Of a stretch of DNA of 64,000 nt, positions 35,853 through 47,038 are shown piece after piece. Made by a program: the position numbers and the translations under genes. The notes beneath the pieces were generated by a model. The model searched no databases. It was given only the letters and a program-made list of their open reading frames with translations, and had not been told where the DNA came from. The stretch is from positions 124,001 through 188,000 of the forward strand of contig LLCB01000021.1 of NCBI GenBank assembly GCA_001414345.1, written 5' to 3'. This DNA comes from Hymenoscyphus infarciens. Lineage: Eukaryota > Ascomycota > Leotiomycetes > Helotiales > Helotiaceae. Every line of letters starts with the position of its first letter. Positions within the stretch are counted from its first letter, which is position 1.

Positions 35853-36850
35853 ATGAAGTCTCACTTGAACCACCAAGCCGTTTTGTTAGCTGTCATATCG
35901 ACTGTATTCGCCCATTGGAACTTCGATGGCTTGATCGTAAACGGAGAAGTCGTCGGCGAACCGTATGAATATATCCGCAAGCCCAACAACTCCAACAATC
36001 CTTTACAAAATGTCAACTCAACGGGTAGGTCATTTTCGCGGAGCATGTTCCCTAGTCTCCTCTCATTTTGGGAAGTGGAAAGCACTTTTCTTTACTCATT
36101 TCGATATTACCCCAAATCCTATGGAACAAGAAAACTTGATTTGGTCTAAACAACTGAATTTGGATTCTAAACTCTTTCAATTATCTAGGGTGATTGATTC
36201 AAAGTCATGTTTAACAATTCTTGATTCTTTTTCAAAAAGTAGGCTAACTCCAAAATCTCGGGTCAACAGACATGCGTTGCAATTCTGGAGCAGCATCCGG
36301 CCTGAACACACAAACCTACAACGTCAGCGCTGGAGACAAACTCGGGTTCACAATCGCGGATACTTTTGGACATCCTGGTCCCCAACAAGTTTACCTCTCG
36401 AAAGCACCCCGCACAGCAGCTGAATATGATGGGTCCGGCGACTGGACAAAGATCTACACATTGACCTACAGCTTGAACTCAAGCTACGGAGCAATTGATG
36501 GCATCCTGAAATGGGCAACCTATCGCGCGCAAACTTTCAACTTCAAATTACCAGAAGCGACACCACCTGGCGAGTACTTATTGAGAGCCGAGGGTTTGGC
36601 TTTACATGCGGCACATAAAGCCAACAACGCACAGTTCTACGTGTCTTGTGCCCAGATTCGTGTCGATGGATCGGGAGAGGGAATACCGGGTCCAACAATC
36701 AAGTTTCCTGCGGGATATCAATGGAACTCACCTGGTGTACTGATCCCGGAATTTTGGTCGAGGATTACGAATTATACTTCTCCTGGACCAAATCTTTGGC
36801 CTGAAGGGACAGTGGAAAAGCATGTGCTGGATGGGAAGAAAAAGGAGTGA
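35853..36850 (+). CDS. AA9 lytic polysaccharide monooxygenase
   Basis: Two exons, 35853-36024 and 36270-36850, with an unusually long 245-bp intron (GTAGGT...GCTAACTCC...CAACAG), give 250 residues. The start is ATG 35853; the upstream in-frame TTG is not used. A 20-residue signal peptide ends at Ala20, so mature His1 is His21 (HWNFDGLIVNG). The histidine brace is completed by His92 (FGHPGPQQVY). The second-sphere His170, Gln179 and axial Tyr181 are all present (LALHAA, AQFYVSC). It is therefore predicted to be a catalytically competent secreted copper enzyme that oxidatively cleaves cellulose or related glucans. No carbohydrate-binding module or linker follows. It diverges from the MFS gene. 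Confidence 0.92.
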
Positions 36851-37049
36851 AGAAGTGTATAAGACGAAGAGGGTGGGTTTGTCGCTGTCTTCGCTTATTT
36901 TTTGTTGGAACATAGTCCTAAAAGTCGAGTTGGAGAGGAATATCTTTTTTTTTTCTGTAGATGAAAGAGAGGAATAGCGATTTTCATTACTGGTTGGTTG
37001 TTGATTTGCTATTTTATCTTGATCGAAAAGACAGAAACAACTTGCTTTA
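36851..37049. other. AA9 3' flank
   Basis: Short AT-rich 3' flank with a T-run near 36950 and no gene. Confidence 0.4.
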
Positions 37050-37276
37050 GGGCCTGTTTGGATCACTTCGAGATAATTATGCGGGGAGCGGTCTTGGGTG
37101 CCACATATATTGCCTTATTATCCTATTATTCTAATAATACTTTGTAATCGTTTGGCTAGTAGGGGAGATACTTCGTAGAACGGTAGGATTTAGCTGAAAT
37201 ATGCAAATAATTTTCTAGTTATTGTGTTTTGGAGAGAATTGATTTTTTTAGTGAGGATAATCAGCCAAACAGGCCC
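37050..37276. mobile_element. PIF/Harbinger (Tourist-like) MITE, 227 bp
   Basis: The terminal inverted repeat GGGCCTGTTTGG ... CCAAACAGGCCC is flanked by TTA on both sides (37047-37049, 37277-37279). The interior is non-coding. Composition is normal, so this copy has escaped RIP, unlike its relative at 23.5 kb. Confidence 0.85.
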
Positions 37277-37361
37277 TTATCAAATCGCTATCGGATGAAT
37301 TAAAAATGGAGAGTTTTTTGGCTTTCCCCCCCTCATCGTAACCTCGTTTTGAGTTTTGCTA

Positions 37362-37633
37362 AATCCCCTGACCCTTTTGACTAAATCGCCTAATCTAACC
37401 AAATTAGGACATTTTCCGCTCGTGAACACTACTAAAGTACAAAATCATATATTACTAACCCTTATCCCTAGCCCTCACCCGATCCCTAACCCTAACTAAC
37501 CCTATTAACCCTGACTAACCCTAACTTTAAAAACCAGGTTACTATCTCTTGGAATAGAGAATTAGTATAATGCGCGCGTAATAAGAGTGCGAAATCAGGT
37601 TAGAGGCGATTTAGTCAAAAGGGTCAGGGGATT
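37362..37633. repeat. inverted-repeat element enclosing telomere-like repeats
   Basis: A 36-39 bp inverted repeat, AATCCCCTGACCCTTTTGAC onward, spans 37362-37400 and recurs inverted at 37598-37633; apart from a 3-base AAT insertion in the left arm it is essentially perfect. Between the arms, 37456-37526 contains degenerate CCCTAA units (CCCTAACCCTAACTAACCCT). No clear target duplication is visible. Confidence 0.75.
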
Positions 37634-38489
37634 CCCTCGTTTTTTATCCTATTGAACTTAAATCCGAAACGCAACTCCGGGGATAAGCAAGGACGGAGCT
37701 TGGGCCTATGGTGGAGCTTGGTGCTGAAACCCCAACCTCTTCCTCCTTCTCCACCCACAATTCCCCCAACTACTTCCATCCCACAGTTGGCTAACCTTTC
37801 AGACCTCCCATCGAATTGACACGCACCGAGCAAAGAAATAGCCACGATCCGCGAACGCGAAGCACACTCATCGAACCAAACTCCACGAAACAAGGCCTTG
37901 ACGAATTCTTCGAGACCAAACTATATTAGAGGCATTAAGGCTCAAGGAGCACATATCTCAGCTGCGAAGAGACACGCAAGGTGTTGTGGCTCAGGGTTGG
38001 GGCTCCTCTGGGTTCTGTGCGAAACGTTCGTACTGATCCACCTGCAATATAATATATACGAAGTGCGAAGTTGCTGATTGAAGGACCAAAAGCTTGGTTT
38101 TGAGCTTAAATATACATACGGAAGCGGATGTAGGGTTACCCCTCGGAAGATATTCAATTTGTGGCAGATCAGGCGATCTTAAGGCTGTGCCAGATCTCCA
38201 TATCCGTCCATCTACTTCGTAGCAGGCGAATTGAACGTTATTCCGAGGATCTGGTCTTCATAAAAAGTTTGATATTTAATGCGCATGGGACGAAGTAACC
38301 AACAAGTGCCTTGGTCCAAAAACCAGGCGCCCGGTAATGATTCAATCAATGTTCACGCAAGGCAAGTGCCGCACGAGCTTTCTTTTAGAAGCATAACAAA
38401 TCTTCTTCTAATTATTTTATTATTTAATGTTTTATAAACGGCGCTGCTGGTATCATCTACTCATGGTTCGTCTATTCACAATCTCCATC
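37634..38489. other. intergenic with a degenerate MITE
   Basis: No supported gene. A degenerate TACTTCG...CGAAGTA copy spans 38213-38297 (85 bp). Minus ORFs at 37624-37893 and 37942-38157 lack motifs. Confidence 0.4.
38213..38297. mobile_element. MITE remnant, TACTTCGTCC family
   Basis: The ends TACTTCGTAGCAGGCG and GCGCATGGGACGAAGTA match the family termini, but the interior is short and unlike family A or B. Confidence 0.45.
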
Positions 38490-40417
38490 TCATGCTTTGG
38501 AAATCAGGAAACCACTCTGTTGCAAAGTCTGGAATATCTCGTTGGGGTCATACTTCTTAGCAGCCACCTTCAGTTTGGCGAGATTAGCTGTTCCATATGT
38601 TGCGAGAGGGTTCTGATCTCTAGAACTATCGCCCATATAGATCAGAGGAACATGCGATCCGCGAGTTGTTCCAGATGATTTCCATAGCTCTCCGACGGCG
38701 ATGACAGGATCTCGAACAGCTGCGTCCTGGGATGCAGATGACCAATCGATAACGGTAGTCCACCCTGAGAGTGTTAGTTGGGATAGTCCAAGGGCGAAGA
38801 ATGCTTCTTACATTGTTGTGCGCTGTCTACCATTCCAAGAGCGTTTCCACCTCTAGAGGTTCCCTTGGTGACCACACTCTGGGGAATGTGTTGCAAGGTG
38901 AAGGTCATGTTTGCGTTTGTTGCAGTGCGGATGGCGCTAGCTTGTGTTCTCCAGAATGCCTCCACCTCTGTGTACAGGTCAAGGTCGACTAGACTGGAGG
39001 CACCACGGTAGTCGTGTCTGTTATTCAAGTTAGTCGATGCCTTGTTTTGGGGGGGGGACTCCTTACGGCTGGTCAACATCAGTAAAAGCCGAAGCGAGAA
39101 TGTCGCTGAAAGTCACCACTGTACCATTTTGTGCGGGGACGAAGATTGTGAATGGGGCGACGTTGAAGAATGGATCGAAAGCAGCTGGTTGAACAGCTTC
39201 CTCAGAGTAAATCAATCCCACCATACATGTATCCAACCCGATTTGGAATAGAACAGAGGACTTTTCATCCAAAGCTCCTTCGGCTTGGTATTGGGCAAAA
39301 GCAGCCAGAAGTGCTGGTACGTCCGAGGCGAGATGGACTCGTGCAGTATACCAGATTTTTTGAATTGGAGCAGTGTAGAGATCATAATTTGTAACGATTC
39401 CTGCAAGATTTATTAGTTGATGATGGGAGTCGAGAGACGATCAATTGAGATTGGTCAAAGTCTGTACTTACCAAAGTTAGGTCCACCACCCTTCAAAGAC
39501 CAGAAAAGATCGGTGTTGGCAGTCGCATTTGCGTTAACGACTGACCCGTCGGCAAGCACAATCTATTCATTCGGGTAAGTTTCTATGCCAAACTCCTATC
39601 ATCGAAGACTGATCTAAGCATAAGTTACTTACCTCGAAATTCTTGACGTTGTCTGCAGCGAGACCGAACTGAGCGGAGAAATGGGAAAGTCCACCTGAGA
39701 GAATCAATCCACCGACACCAACCGATGGGATACGACCACCGATGACTGTAACTCCAGAAGCATCCAACTCCTTGTAGACAGTGCCCCATCTTTGTCCGGG
39801 GCCAATGGAGGCGACACTGTTATCGGAACTTAGTGTGACTTGGTTCAAGTTGCTCAACTCGATCAAGACACCTTCAGATCCAATGCTAGAAAAACCGGGG
39901 TTTGGGGAATGTCCACCACTACGGACAGCGAACTTGGTGTGCAGAAAACTGAGAGTCTTGATTGCCTTTGACACGTCGCTTGCTGATGCAGGTGAGATGA
40001 TGCACTGTGGTGTTAACCAGCACTCTTGAGACCTGAATGGGAGGTTAACGTATGGACTTGGCCCAAGTGCTATATGAGGGGTACGTACCAGTTAACCTCG
40101 ACCAATGCCTGGGAGGAAGCCTGTACGACAGCACTTCCAAGACACAATTTAGCGACCGCGCATGCGATTGGAGCCAATTTCGAGGAGAGATTCCTTTTCG
40201 TAGCATCAGTGGCATTGGAAAGAAGCACAGTGACATCTTCGCTGGCGGCTAAAGTAGAAGTGATCTCCTCAGCCGAGGCATCCGAGATCTGAAGAGAGGC
40301 AACAAAGTCGGCGATGCTGGTGTTGACAAGATCTGACTCTTCATCGCGACGAAGTTGTGGTAACCCCAAACAACTTCCAAGTTGGAGGGCCGCGACGAAT
40401 AAAGTTGGAAGGAGCAT
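38490..40417 (-). CDS. secreted FAD-linked oxidoreductase, BBE-type
   Basis: Six exons: 40417-40089, 40032-39633, 39562-39472, 39400-39067, 39017-38812 and 38764-38490 (introns 46-70 bp), about 544 residues. The start is the ATG at 40417, which opens a signal peptide ([18 protein letters not shown]). After a polar propeptide-like region the PCMH-type FAD domain begins at about 112. AVRSGGHS places the probable covalent-flavin His at 151. [33 protein letters not shown] and [15 protein letters not shown] follow, and the BBE C-terminal block is NPLATYG plus KYDPNEIF. Such enzymes oxidise alcohols, sugars or secondary metabolites. The Cys used for a second flavin bond in bicovalent members is absent. 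The enzyme is paralogous to the gene at 49.3 kb but shares low identity. Confidence 0.88.
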
Positions 40418-41538
40418 GGCGAAGTTAGGGAAGAACAAGAAGATCGATGCTTGATGCTTAAAGAAAAGGGCTAGAAAAGTGGTGGTACCAATTCATCTTT
40501 AAGGATTTCGAAAGCACGTTTTTCCCACGCGGTCAACGCTTTGGCGAGGTCTTGGCAATGCAACCTTCGCAGAATATACGGAGTACATCAATCAGCTTGC
40601 CCGCCCACCAGGTAATTTAAAAGCGGATATAAAGAAATGAGGGGCGGGTCACCACCAAGCGCGAAATGGAGGGGGGGTTTTCCCAATTAATGCTACAACG
40701 CCATCGTTTTTGGGTTGATTTCGGACTTATGTCTACTTGATTGGAAATAGTGGGTTAAATCATGGCAAATCTGCATGTTCCAAAGGATTGAACCCCTCTA
40801 GGTCAAGTATTCGTAATGCTGACCGTTCCTTCAGGTTCCTCTTCCAGCCAGCTTAAACTCTAAACTCCCACAGAAGCCCAAGATCCGAAGGATTTGATCA
40901 AATACGGCATGGTCCCTTACGTCGCTCTCATTTTATTCAATAGTCTGGTTTTCTTTTTGCGAGCGCCAATTTCGTCTTTGGCATAATAACGTGGGTTCTA
41001 AAAATGGCTCAGGTTTGAACGGATGAGACAGGTTTCTGGTGTTTCTTCTTCCATCTGACTGTCGGGTTTATTTTGCAACCTCAATTTTGAAGATATGCGT
41101 CATTTGTAACGTTGCATGAAGCAGATGTGGTTTCAGTTCTTTTCTTTCTATCTAATATTATATTTTATTTTACATGTTTTGGACGCTGCGCTCAATCCAC
41201 CTTCCTCGCAATCAGTCTATATACTCGAAGACAGTTGTAGCTTTCATCCGAGCAGGTTCAGTAGAATCAAGGAATTTTGTCTCCGATACTCCTAAATCTT
41301 CTCACTTAATGCTCCCAATAACCCTAGACCGTGTTACACATTGTTTCTTAAAACAGGTGTGCGGGGCCCATGCCTCTTACATATGTTTCCTCCGATACAA
41401 CAAAAAGTCTCATTAGAGATCTGAAGAAGAAAAAAAAGAGGAGCGAATAAATGAAAGAGCTGAAAATACACAAGCGATCAACATATCATCATTTCCACAA
41501 AGCTTCCTATACATATCATCAGAATTCCCCGCATATTC
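40418..41538. other. intergenic, no supported gene
   Basis: Upstream region of the BBE gene and 3' flank of the second SAT4-like gene. A plus ORF at 41174-41416 has no motif. Confidence 0.45.
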
Positions 41539-42833
41539 TCACCGTCCCATGCGTCTCTCATCAATATTCTTGAGCTCGTATGTAGCTGCTCTCAGGCCAA
41601 TCTGCGACTCGCTGTCTCCCTTAACATAAGCCCTGGGACTCTCCAGGTTCTCATATTTGGACTCCAATGTCGCGGTTCCCTGGGAGTTCTTGGTCCCCCG
41701 GGTGCTTCCAACTGTTGCCATAAACTTGTTGAATTGTGGTGACAATTTCATCAAGGCTTGCGACATTGCGGGAAGTGACGTTCCAATCAAGGCAACTGTT
41801 GGCTCGACTTGAGATGGGATCCAGAATGTGTATCCGTAGGCATCGAATTGAGGAGGGATTGCGCGAGATAGTTGGGTCGTCATCCAGCGTGGATCAATGT
41901 GCGTATATTTAGCCATTTGCATCACAAATATCGCCAGCTTGTAGGACACTGCAATGCATGCTCTATTTTGATCATTAGGTCTTTGAACTTGCGTTATTTG
42001 AGCGCGATTTGAGTGTACTTACGATGAACCAAGCATAAACATGACGAGAGCTCCAGCTCTTTTCTTCGCTGGCATTTGCAACTTGGTGATTGGGTAAAGT
42101 GGCATGAGCAGTAGGATGACATCGAACGCAACACTGCAGCTGTAAAGCGAGATTTGAGTGTTGACGTAGAAGAAATCCGATTTACAGTCTTTATGACGGA
42201 GAAGTGGCTGCCACGCAGAGGTAATCTTGGGGCAAATTGTTGCTGGCAAAATGGAAAACACAATGACGACACCCGCTGTCAAAGCTAGGTATACGTAAAC
42301 TGCCCACTTGAAGTTTGGAACGGTCTTGGAGAAGATGCGATGGTAAAAGAGGACGACTGAGGTTCGGATTGCCGATGTCATCGCTGGGTAGAGAAAAGCA
42401 CTTGCCAATATTCCCTAATTGTTGTTTTCGTTAGAATTGGTTCATCACTACAAACTTTGGAAGTTAATTTACTAACCTTGAACCAGATAATGAACTCTGG
42501 ATAAGTCACTACCCAGAGCGGCTTTCCTATTCCACCGTTCAAGTTTACATAACCTGCCATGATCGTGTGTCCAATGTACAAAAGCTACAAGATCAAGGTT
42601 AGTCGAATTACCAAATTAGATTCAACCATGTTACTGACCAATGCGACCAACATCGCCCAGTCATCAGCGCCAAAAGCTCTCTGGTGCCACCTGAAGCCCA
42701 GCCGCAAGCTCGTACATCCTGAACCGATTATTCCCAGAATAATGCATACGACAGCGACAGTGTAATCCTTTTGGCTGTCGTCAACTATCGTCGGCGGCGG
42801 GGAAAGAGTGATATTGGATGCCAATGCGGCCAT
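41539..42833 (-). CDS. SAT4/rhodopsin-like membrane protein, second copy
   Basis: Four exons: 42833-42639, 42584-42477, 42414-42023 and 41962-41539 (introns 54, 62 and 60 bp), about 372 residues. The first donor is GTCAGT, chosen because the stronger-looking GTAACA breaks phase. The last acceptor is AAAATAG at 41963, which restores SACIAVSYKLAIFV. Features are GADDWAMLVAL after TM2, AIRTSVVLFYHRIFS in TM4, the cysteine-bearing loop with ICPKIT and HKDCKS, and WIPSQVEPTVALIGTSLPAM in TM7. The C-terminal cytosolic tail is about 90 residues. The family is of unknown biochemical role and common in pathogen and saprobe expansions. It is homologous in architecture to the gene at 31 kb, not a tandem copy. 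Confidence 0.8.
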
Positions 42834-43405
42834 GATTGCCTTTCCGTGTGTGGGGTATATTCTGAACGAGAGAAAGAGTATGGAGACAAGTGACCGTGCT
42901 GCTGTAGATCGTGGCTTGAGACGTGGCCGCGTGCTGGTCTTTCCTTCATTTCAAAAGGTAGCTCATAGGCGGGCTTATGTCTTATTCTTGTCCACTTACG
43001 AAGTCCTGGTCTCCATAATAAGTTCCTCTTGTTTGCACGGGGGGTTAAACGATAAGCGAGCTTGACAGGATAGGGGAGGCAGCCAAGGATCTTTTCTCAA
43101 ACATGTCAGTCAAACTCAAAATGAAAACTCCGAGGATTCTCGCCAACTTCTCGGTGAGAGGCTTCCTATATCAGAGCCATCACCTTGCGCCTAGACTCTA
43201 AAACGCAGGACGAACATCCATCGAGAATATCTCCAACTGCCGTGGGGCAATAAATGATCCTTGGGTGTGCACAGGGCGCGCTTACCGTTGCGTGTTTTTG
43301 TGCTGCCGGATAATTTCTTGCATGCCAATTGCGGAAGACGCGACGGCACGTGTGGGGGAGGATATATCCTAGTAATTTCTCTTTGTTAAAGTTTTCTGAC
43401 CTCTG

Positions 43406-43545
43406 TACTTCGTCCCAGGCGTAATAAAGGTTATGCAAATGGGGCGATTGCCACATTTTTGATGTCTTATGCTACTAAAAAAAAACCTGGAAAAGTCTGT
43501 AAAGTGACCCCCCTGCTTAACATTTATTTCGCCGGAGACGAAGTA
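43406..43545. mobile_element. MITE, TACTTCGTCC family B, 140 bp
   Basis: The left end TACTTCGTCCCAGGCGTAAT and right end TTTCGCCGGAGACGAAGTA form terminal inverted repeats. The interior is the reverse-complement relative of the copy at 52407-52545 (shared ATGCTAC and CTGTAAAGTGACCCCCCTG blocks). Confidence 0.85.
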
Positions 43546-43638
43546 TTACGGCAAAAGCGAAATGACCCCCCATGAAATCGGCCAAAAACCCTGGTAGCCC
43601 ACAAAATCTGCAGTAATAGTTTCGCCTGTGGCGAAGTA
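43544..43638. mobile_element. MITE, family A, fused to the family B copy
   Basis: The family A interior (ATCGGCCAAAAACCCTGGT) and right end (TTCGCCTGTGGCGAAGTA) are present. The left terminal repeat is replaced by the end of the adjoining family B element, sharing the TA. Confidence 0.75.
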
Positions 43639-44678
43639 TTAGCAAGGTTGCAGAATTTACAGAAAAGAAATGCAGCCATCATGGTTATACAGCGTTGTGG
43701 GGGATCATAGAATCGATAGGCCCCATCCGAAGCATTGGGCCTGGGGTTTTGCCCCTCTTCTTACCCAAGAACATTCATGAGTTCAGATAACAGCCAGAGA
43801 ATTAGCTGCAGCAACGGTACACTTGTGCCATAACCAAGATTATTATCGCACAATAAAGGCAAATTACTTGGTTGCATATAGGTAGCATTGGGCTGATGTG
43901 AGATATTTGGGGCTGGCGCTTCTTTCGGGAATTTTCGGGTATCTGTTTACTCCACCTTCCTGTTATAGAATTTACAGGGGGTTCCTCTAATCCATGAAAG
44001 CAAGGTGTTCGAACAAACATCGTGGGCAGTTTTCAGGGTCTGTGACTTTGCGTGCTTCAAACCTTAACTCCATCACCTTTGGCATTTGCGAACTTTTCTG
44101 CAAGGAATCCTCAACTCCAAGTTCCACCCTGGATTTTGTCATACAGAAATTGCATGTGCAAAATCAGAGGAAGATGAGTGGCCGGAGAATGGCGATTAAT
44201 CTTTTACACGTGCTCCGTAAATCTCCAATGGGGTTGGAATGGCTGCAGAAATCGCTCCACTCGTCACAATTGTCCATTTGATTCTTCCAAGAGGCGAAGT
44301 GGACTGTCAAAAACGCAAGAACTCCCCTCTTAAGCCTCTTAAGGCAACAGTAACCGTATCATGTCAGATTCGGTAAGCACTTCATGGAATATCGAAGCCC
44401 CACAAGAATCCGGGCTTGTGCCGCATGCGAGGGTCCGAATCGATCGAGTTTACGTGCAACCCTCGGTTGACACTTCAAGAGCACTGCCCTTGTAACGTCC
44501 GTATGCAGATGATGTTACCTCTGCTAGGTTTAATGTCATTTGAAATCACCAGTGTGAAATGTAATGCCGCATTTTGAATGCTAGGGTAGTATTTCTATAT
44601 TATCGGCAAGTTGTAGTGTTGCAGTCGTGCTCGCAGTACAGTAAGATGTACTCTACAAGCACGACTCCACAGTATCCC

Positions 44679-45719
44679 CTATTTAACAAATTTCATGCCG
44701 GCTTCTGTCAAGGCAATAAGGCTGATGTAAAGGCCAAGCTTGATGTTGAACCCGAATACTTTTCCGCCAGACTTCGAGTCGTTTAGGTCAAGCATGTTAA
44801 ACTGAAACGGGAGACTCGCTGCCCAAATTCCAAGACCAAGAATCCAAAACAGCAGAGTGAACTGCGCCTCCGTTGCCGCTATTCCTAGAAGTCCGATTGT
44901 GACAGTCCCAGCAAGTCCCAAAAAGGGTTTGATGAATTTTGGCCCAAGGAATTGAGCAAGCGAACCGACACCGGCCTTCTTGTCATCATTGATATCTTGA
45001 AATCCATATGCCGTGTCAAAGTAGACAGTCCAGACAGAATATGCTATGAACAGGGGCAGTGCACCCTCGATGTTGGAGTTTCCAGTAATAGAACTCCAAC
45101 CGACGAATGCAGGCCCAGCAACTGCTGGAGCCAGAATGAACTGAGGCCAGGAAACAATACGTTTCATGAAGGGATATATGGTAGCGATGAGACACCATGG
45201 GTGGAAGACCTTAAGTGCGGATGAACCGAGAAGTGTGTAAACCAAATAGTCGGTCATGATCCATTGAGCAATGAACCAGGCCACAGCAGTGTTTATTGAA
45301 CAACGTCCAGAAGCCAAAGGTCGGTTTTTGGTTCGCGCGACTTGTTTATCGACGTCGACATCACAGACATCGCTTGAGAATAAGTCAGTAAAGAAGTCCG
45401 AGGTACAAGTTGGGAATATCATAAACATGCTTCCAAGTGCAAAATGTTCCATGAAAAATAGTCATGCAGAGCCAATTTGAAAACACCAAATGAAGTTTCG
45501 ATGCCGACAAACTTGTATGACTTTGGTTAACAGCGAAAGCCAACCCCCAAACTATTCATGGTTACTCCATCATCCTGTGAACAAAGTTTGGGAGTTCTAC
45601 TTACTAGCTGGAAAAACAGCAAGCCATGATTCCCGAGTGTGAAATCGAGACAACTGCCAGAGATTGTCTATAGTCTTGGCGACCGCCGTTTGAGGGTTCT
45701 TGCTTAGAGAGATTCCCAT
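44679..45719 (-). CDS. UbiA-family prenyltransferase
   Basis: Three exons: 45719-45605, 45551-45431 and 45372-44679, 309 residues. The first intron is GT-AG (53 bp). The second (45373-45430) is read as GC-AG, because only that join gives CTWNDVCDVDVD. The first Asp-rich motif is N79-D80-x2-D83-x3-D87 followed by RTKNRPLASG. The second is D198-x2-Y201-x3-D205-x2-D208 (DTAYGFQDIND). About eight TM helices are visible and there is no mitochondrial leader. The size and missing leader suggest an aromatic prenyltransferase of secondary metabolism, as in meroterpenoid pathways, rather than mitochondrial COQ2. It would transfer a polyprenyl group to an aromatic acceptor in an internal membrane. It is part of the 44.7-54 kb enzyme group. 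Confidence 0.88.
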
Positions 45720-47038
45720 TTTGTTTTCGTTGCACAAGAAGAATGAAACTTGTCCCAGGGAATCGTTTGAGAGTCTGCAAGTTTATAACAAAATGAACTG
45801 CAAGATGAACTGTATGCAAGTAGAAATAGAGATAAAGACCCACTTGAATCCTTCGTATCGGGTTGAGAGAGTTTATGTTCCGTCCAATGGTGATCTTCTT
45901 CGAGGTTGGTGAGTCACAAGGGGACAGAATTTCGGGTCCGGTGCTTCAACACAGGAGTAATTTGCATCGAGACTCTACATTAGATCAATTACAGGCTTTT
46001 TTTCGTGCCTAAAACTAGGATATTCTCCCAATAACCCTAAGGGGAATGCCGGACCATACTTAGACTCTCCTGTATAGTGATTTCTAGTGGACTTGTACAG
46101 GATCCGAGCGGCACTTGAGCAGTGCTCCCCATTGCACACACTACTTATTCATTACTATCATGAAACTGGCAAGAATGAAAACTGTTCAATCTTAATATTA
46201 GAGCTTTGTCTTTAATACTACTTCCTCTTAAAATAATAGCTGATAAAAATCTATACCCGGATTCAAAACGTCCACTTTAAAACGCTTGCGGAAGGCTTAT
46301 GACTTATTGGGCATATGTAAAATCTTTTTGGTGGGTTTCCTTTGTACTTCGTCCCAGGCGTAACTATTACTGCAGATTTTGTAGGCTACCAGGGTTTTTG
46401 GCCGATTTTCATGAGGGGTTGTTCGCTGCTGCCGTAATAGTCTCGCCTGGGACGAAGTACCGACAATAAAGTCCTTGCGGCATTTGAAAGTCTTATCTCA
46501 GAAATGGGAACCCACTTCGGGTGTACTTTTCAAAGTGTATCTTGGGCTCTGCAGGATGGGTTGAGCTTGTACTAAATCTGTAAGGAGCGGATAACAAATA
46601 GAAGCACCGAGTTGAAATGATCCTCAGCAAGAGGGAGTTGAATAGCCGAGAACGTTCATACCAAAACCGTCTATTGGCGGGGCGGAATGTGCCTAGTCGA
46701 CCGATTTAGCTCATGCTCCGAAAATTCTTAAGCGTCAGGTACATTAGAGTTTGTTTGAAATACGGGCTCTCCGAGTTGCGAACACTTTCAGAGGAGAAAA
46801 TATACGCCACAACTTTCAGCCACGGGCAAAGAACAGCCCAGAAGACAACTACCCACCGAGAGAGGGAATAACCTTGCATAACCCGTCACCTTCTCCACAC
46901 ACAAGACTGCGAGGACATGGGTTTTCAAGTTTAGATATACTCCATTTATATTAAACAATTTATGCTCCACTTATTACCCCAACTTTGAACAACGCCGCGG
47001 CCAAATCAAATAATGTACTCTGCACTACCACAGTACTT
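45720..47038. other. intergenic, 1.3 kb, one MITE
   Basis: Promoter region of the UbiA gene and 3' flank of the dehydrogenase, with a family A MITE at 46345-46459. I see no gene. Confidence 0.45.
46345..46459. mobile_element. MITE, TACTTCGTCC family A, 115 bp, intact
   Basis: It begins TACTTCGTCCCAGGCGTAAC and ends TCTCGCCTGGGACGAAGTA as inverted repeats. The terminal TA fits a TA target duplication, as in Tc1/mariner. The interior has the family A block TGTAGGCTACCAGGGTTTTT. Confidence 0.88.

Larger units (their letters stand above)
42834..44678. other. intergenic, 1.8 kb, two MITEs
   Basis: MITEs lie at 43406-43545 and 43544-43638. A plus ORF at 43994-44281 (95 codons) has no recognisable motif. 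Otherwise I see nothing. Confidence 0.45.

Noticed and set aside
37456..37526. Telomere-like CCCTAA repeats as a chromosome end
   Set aside because: They are short, degenerate, enclosed by inverted arms, and flanked on both sides by ordinary genes and repeats.
30691..42833. The two SAT4-like proteins as Pyr4-type terpene cyclases for a meroterpenoid pathway
   Set aside because: Both show seven TM segments with the DDW and AL-(V/I)-K/R-S motifs of the SAT4 family and are about 350-370 residues, longer than the usual ~240 of those cyclases.
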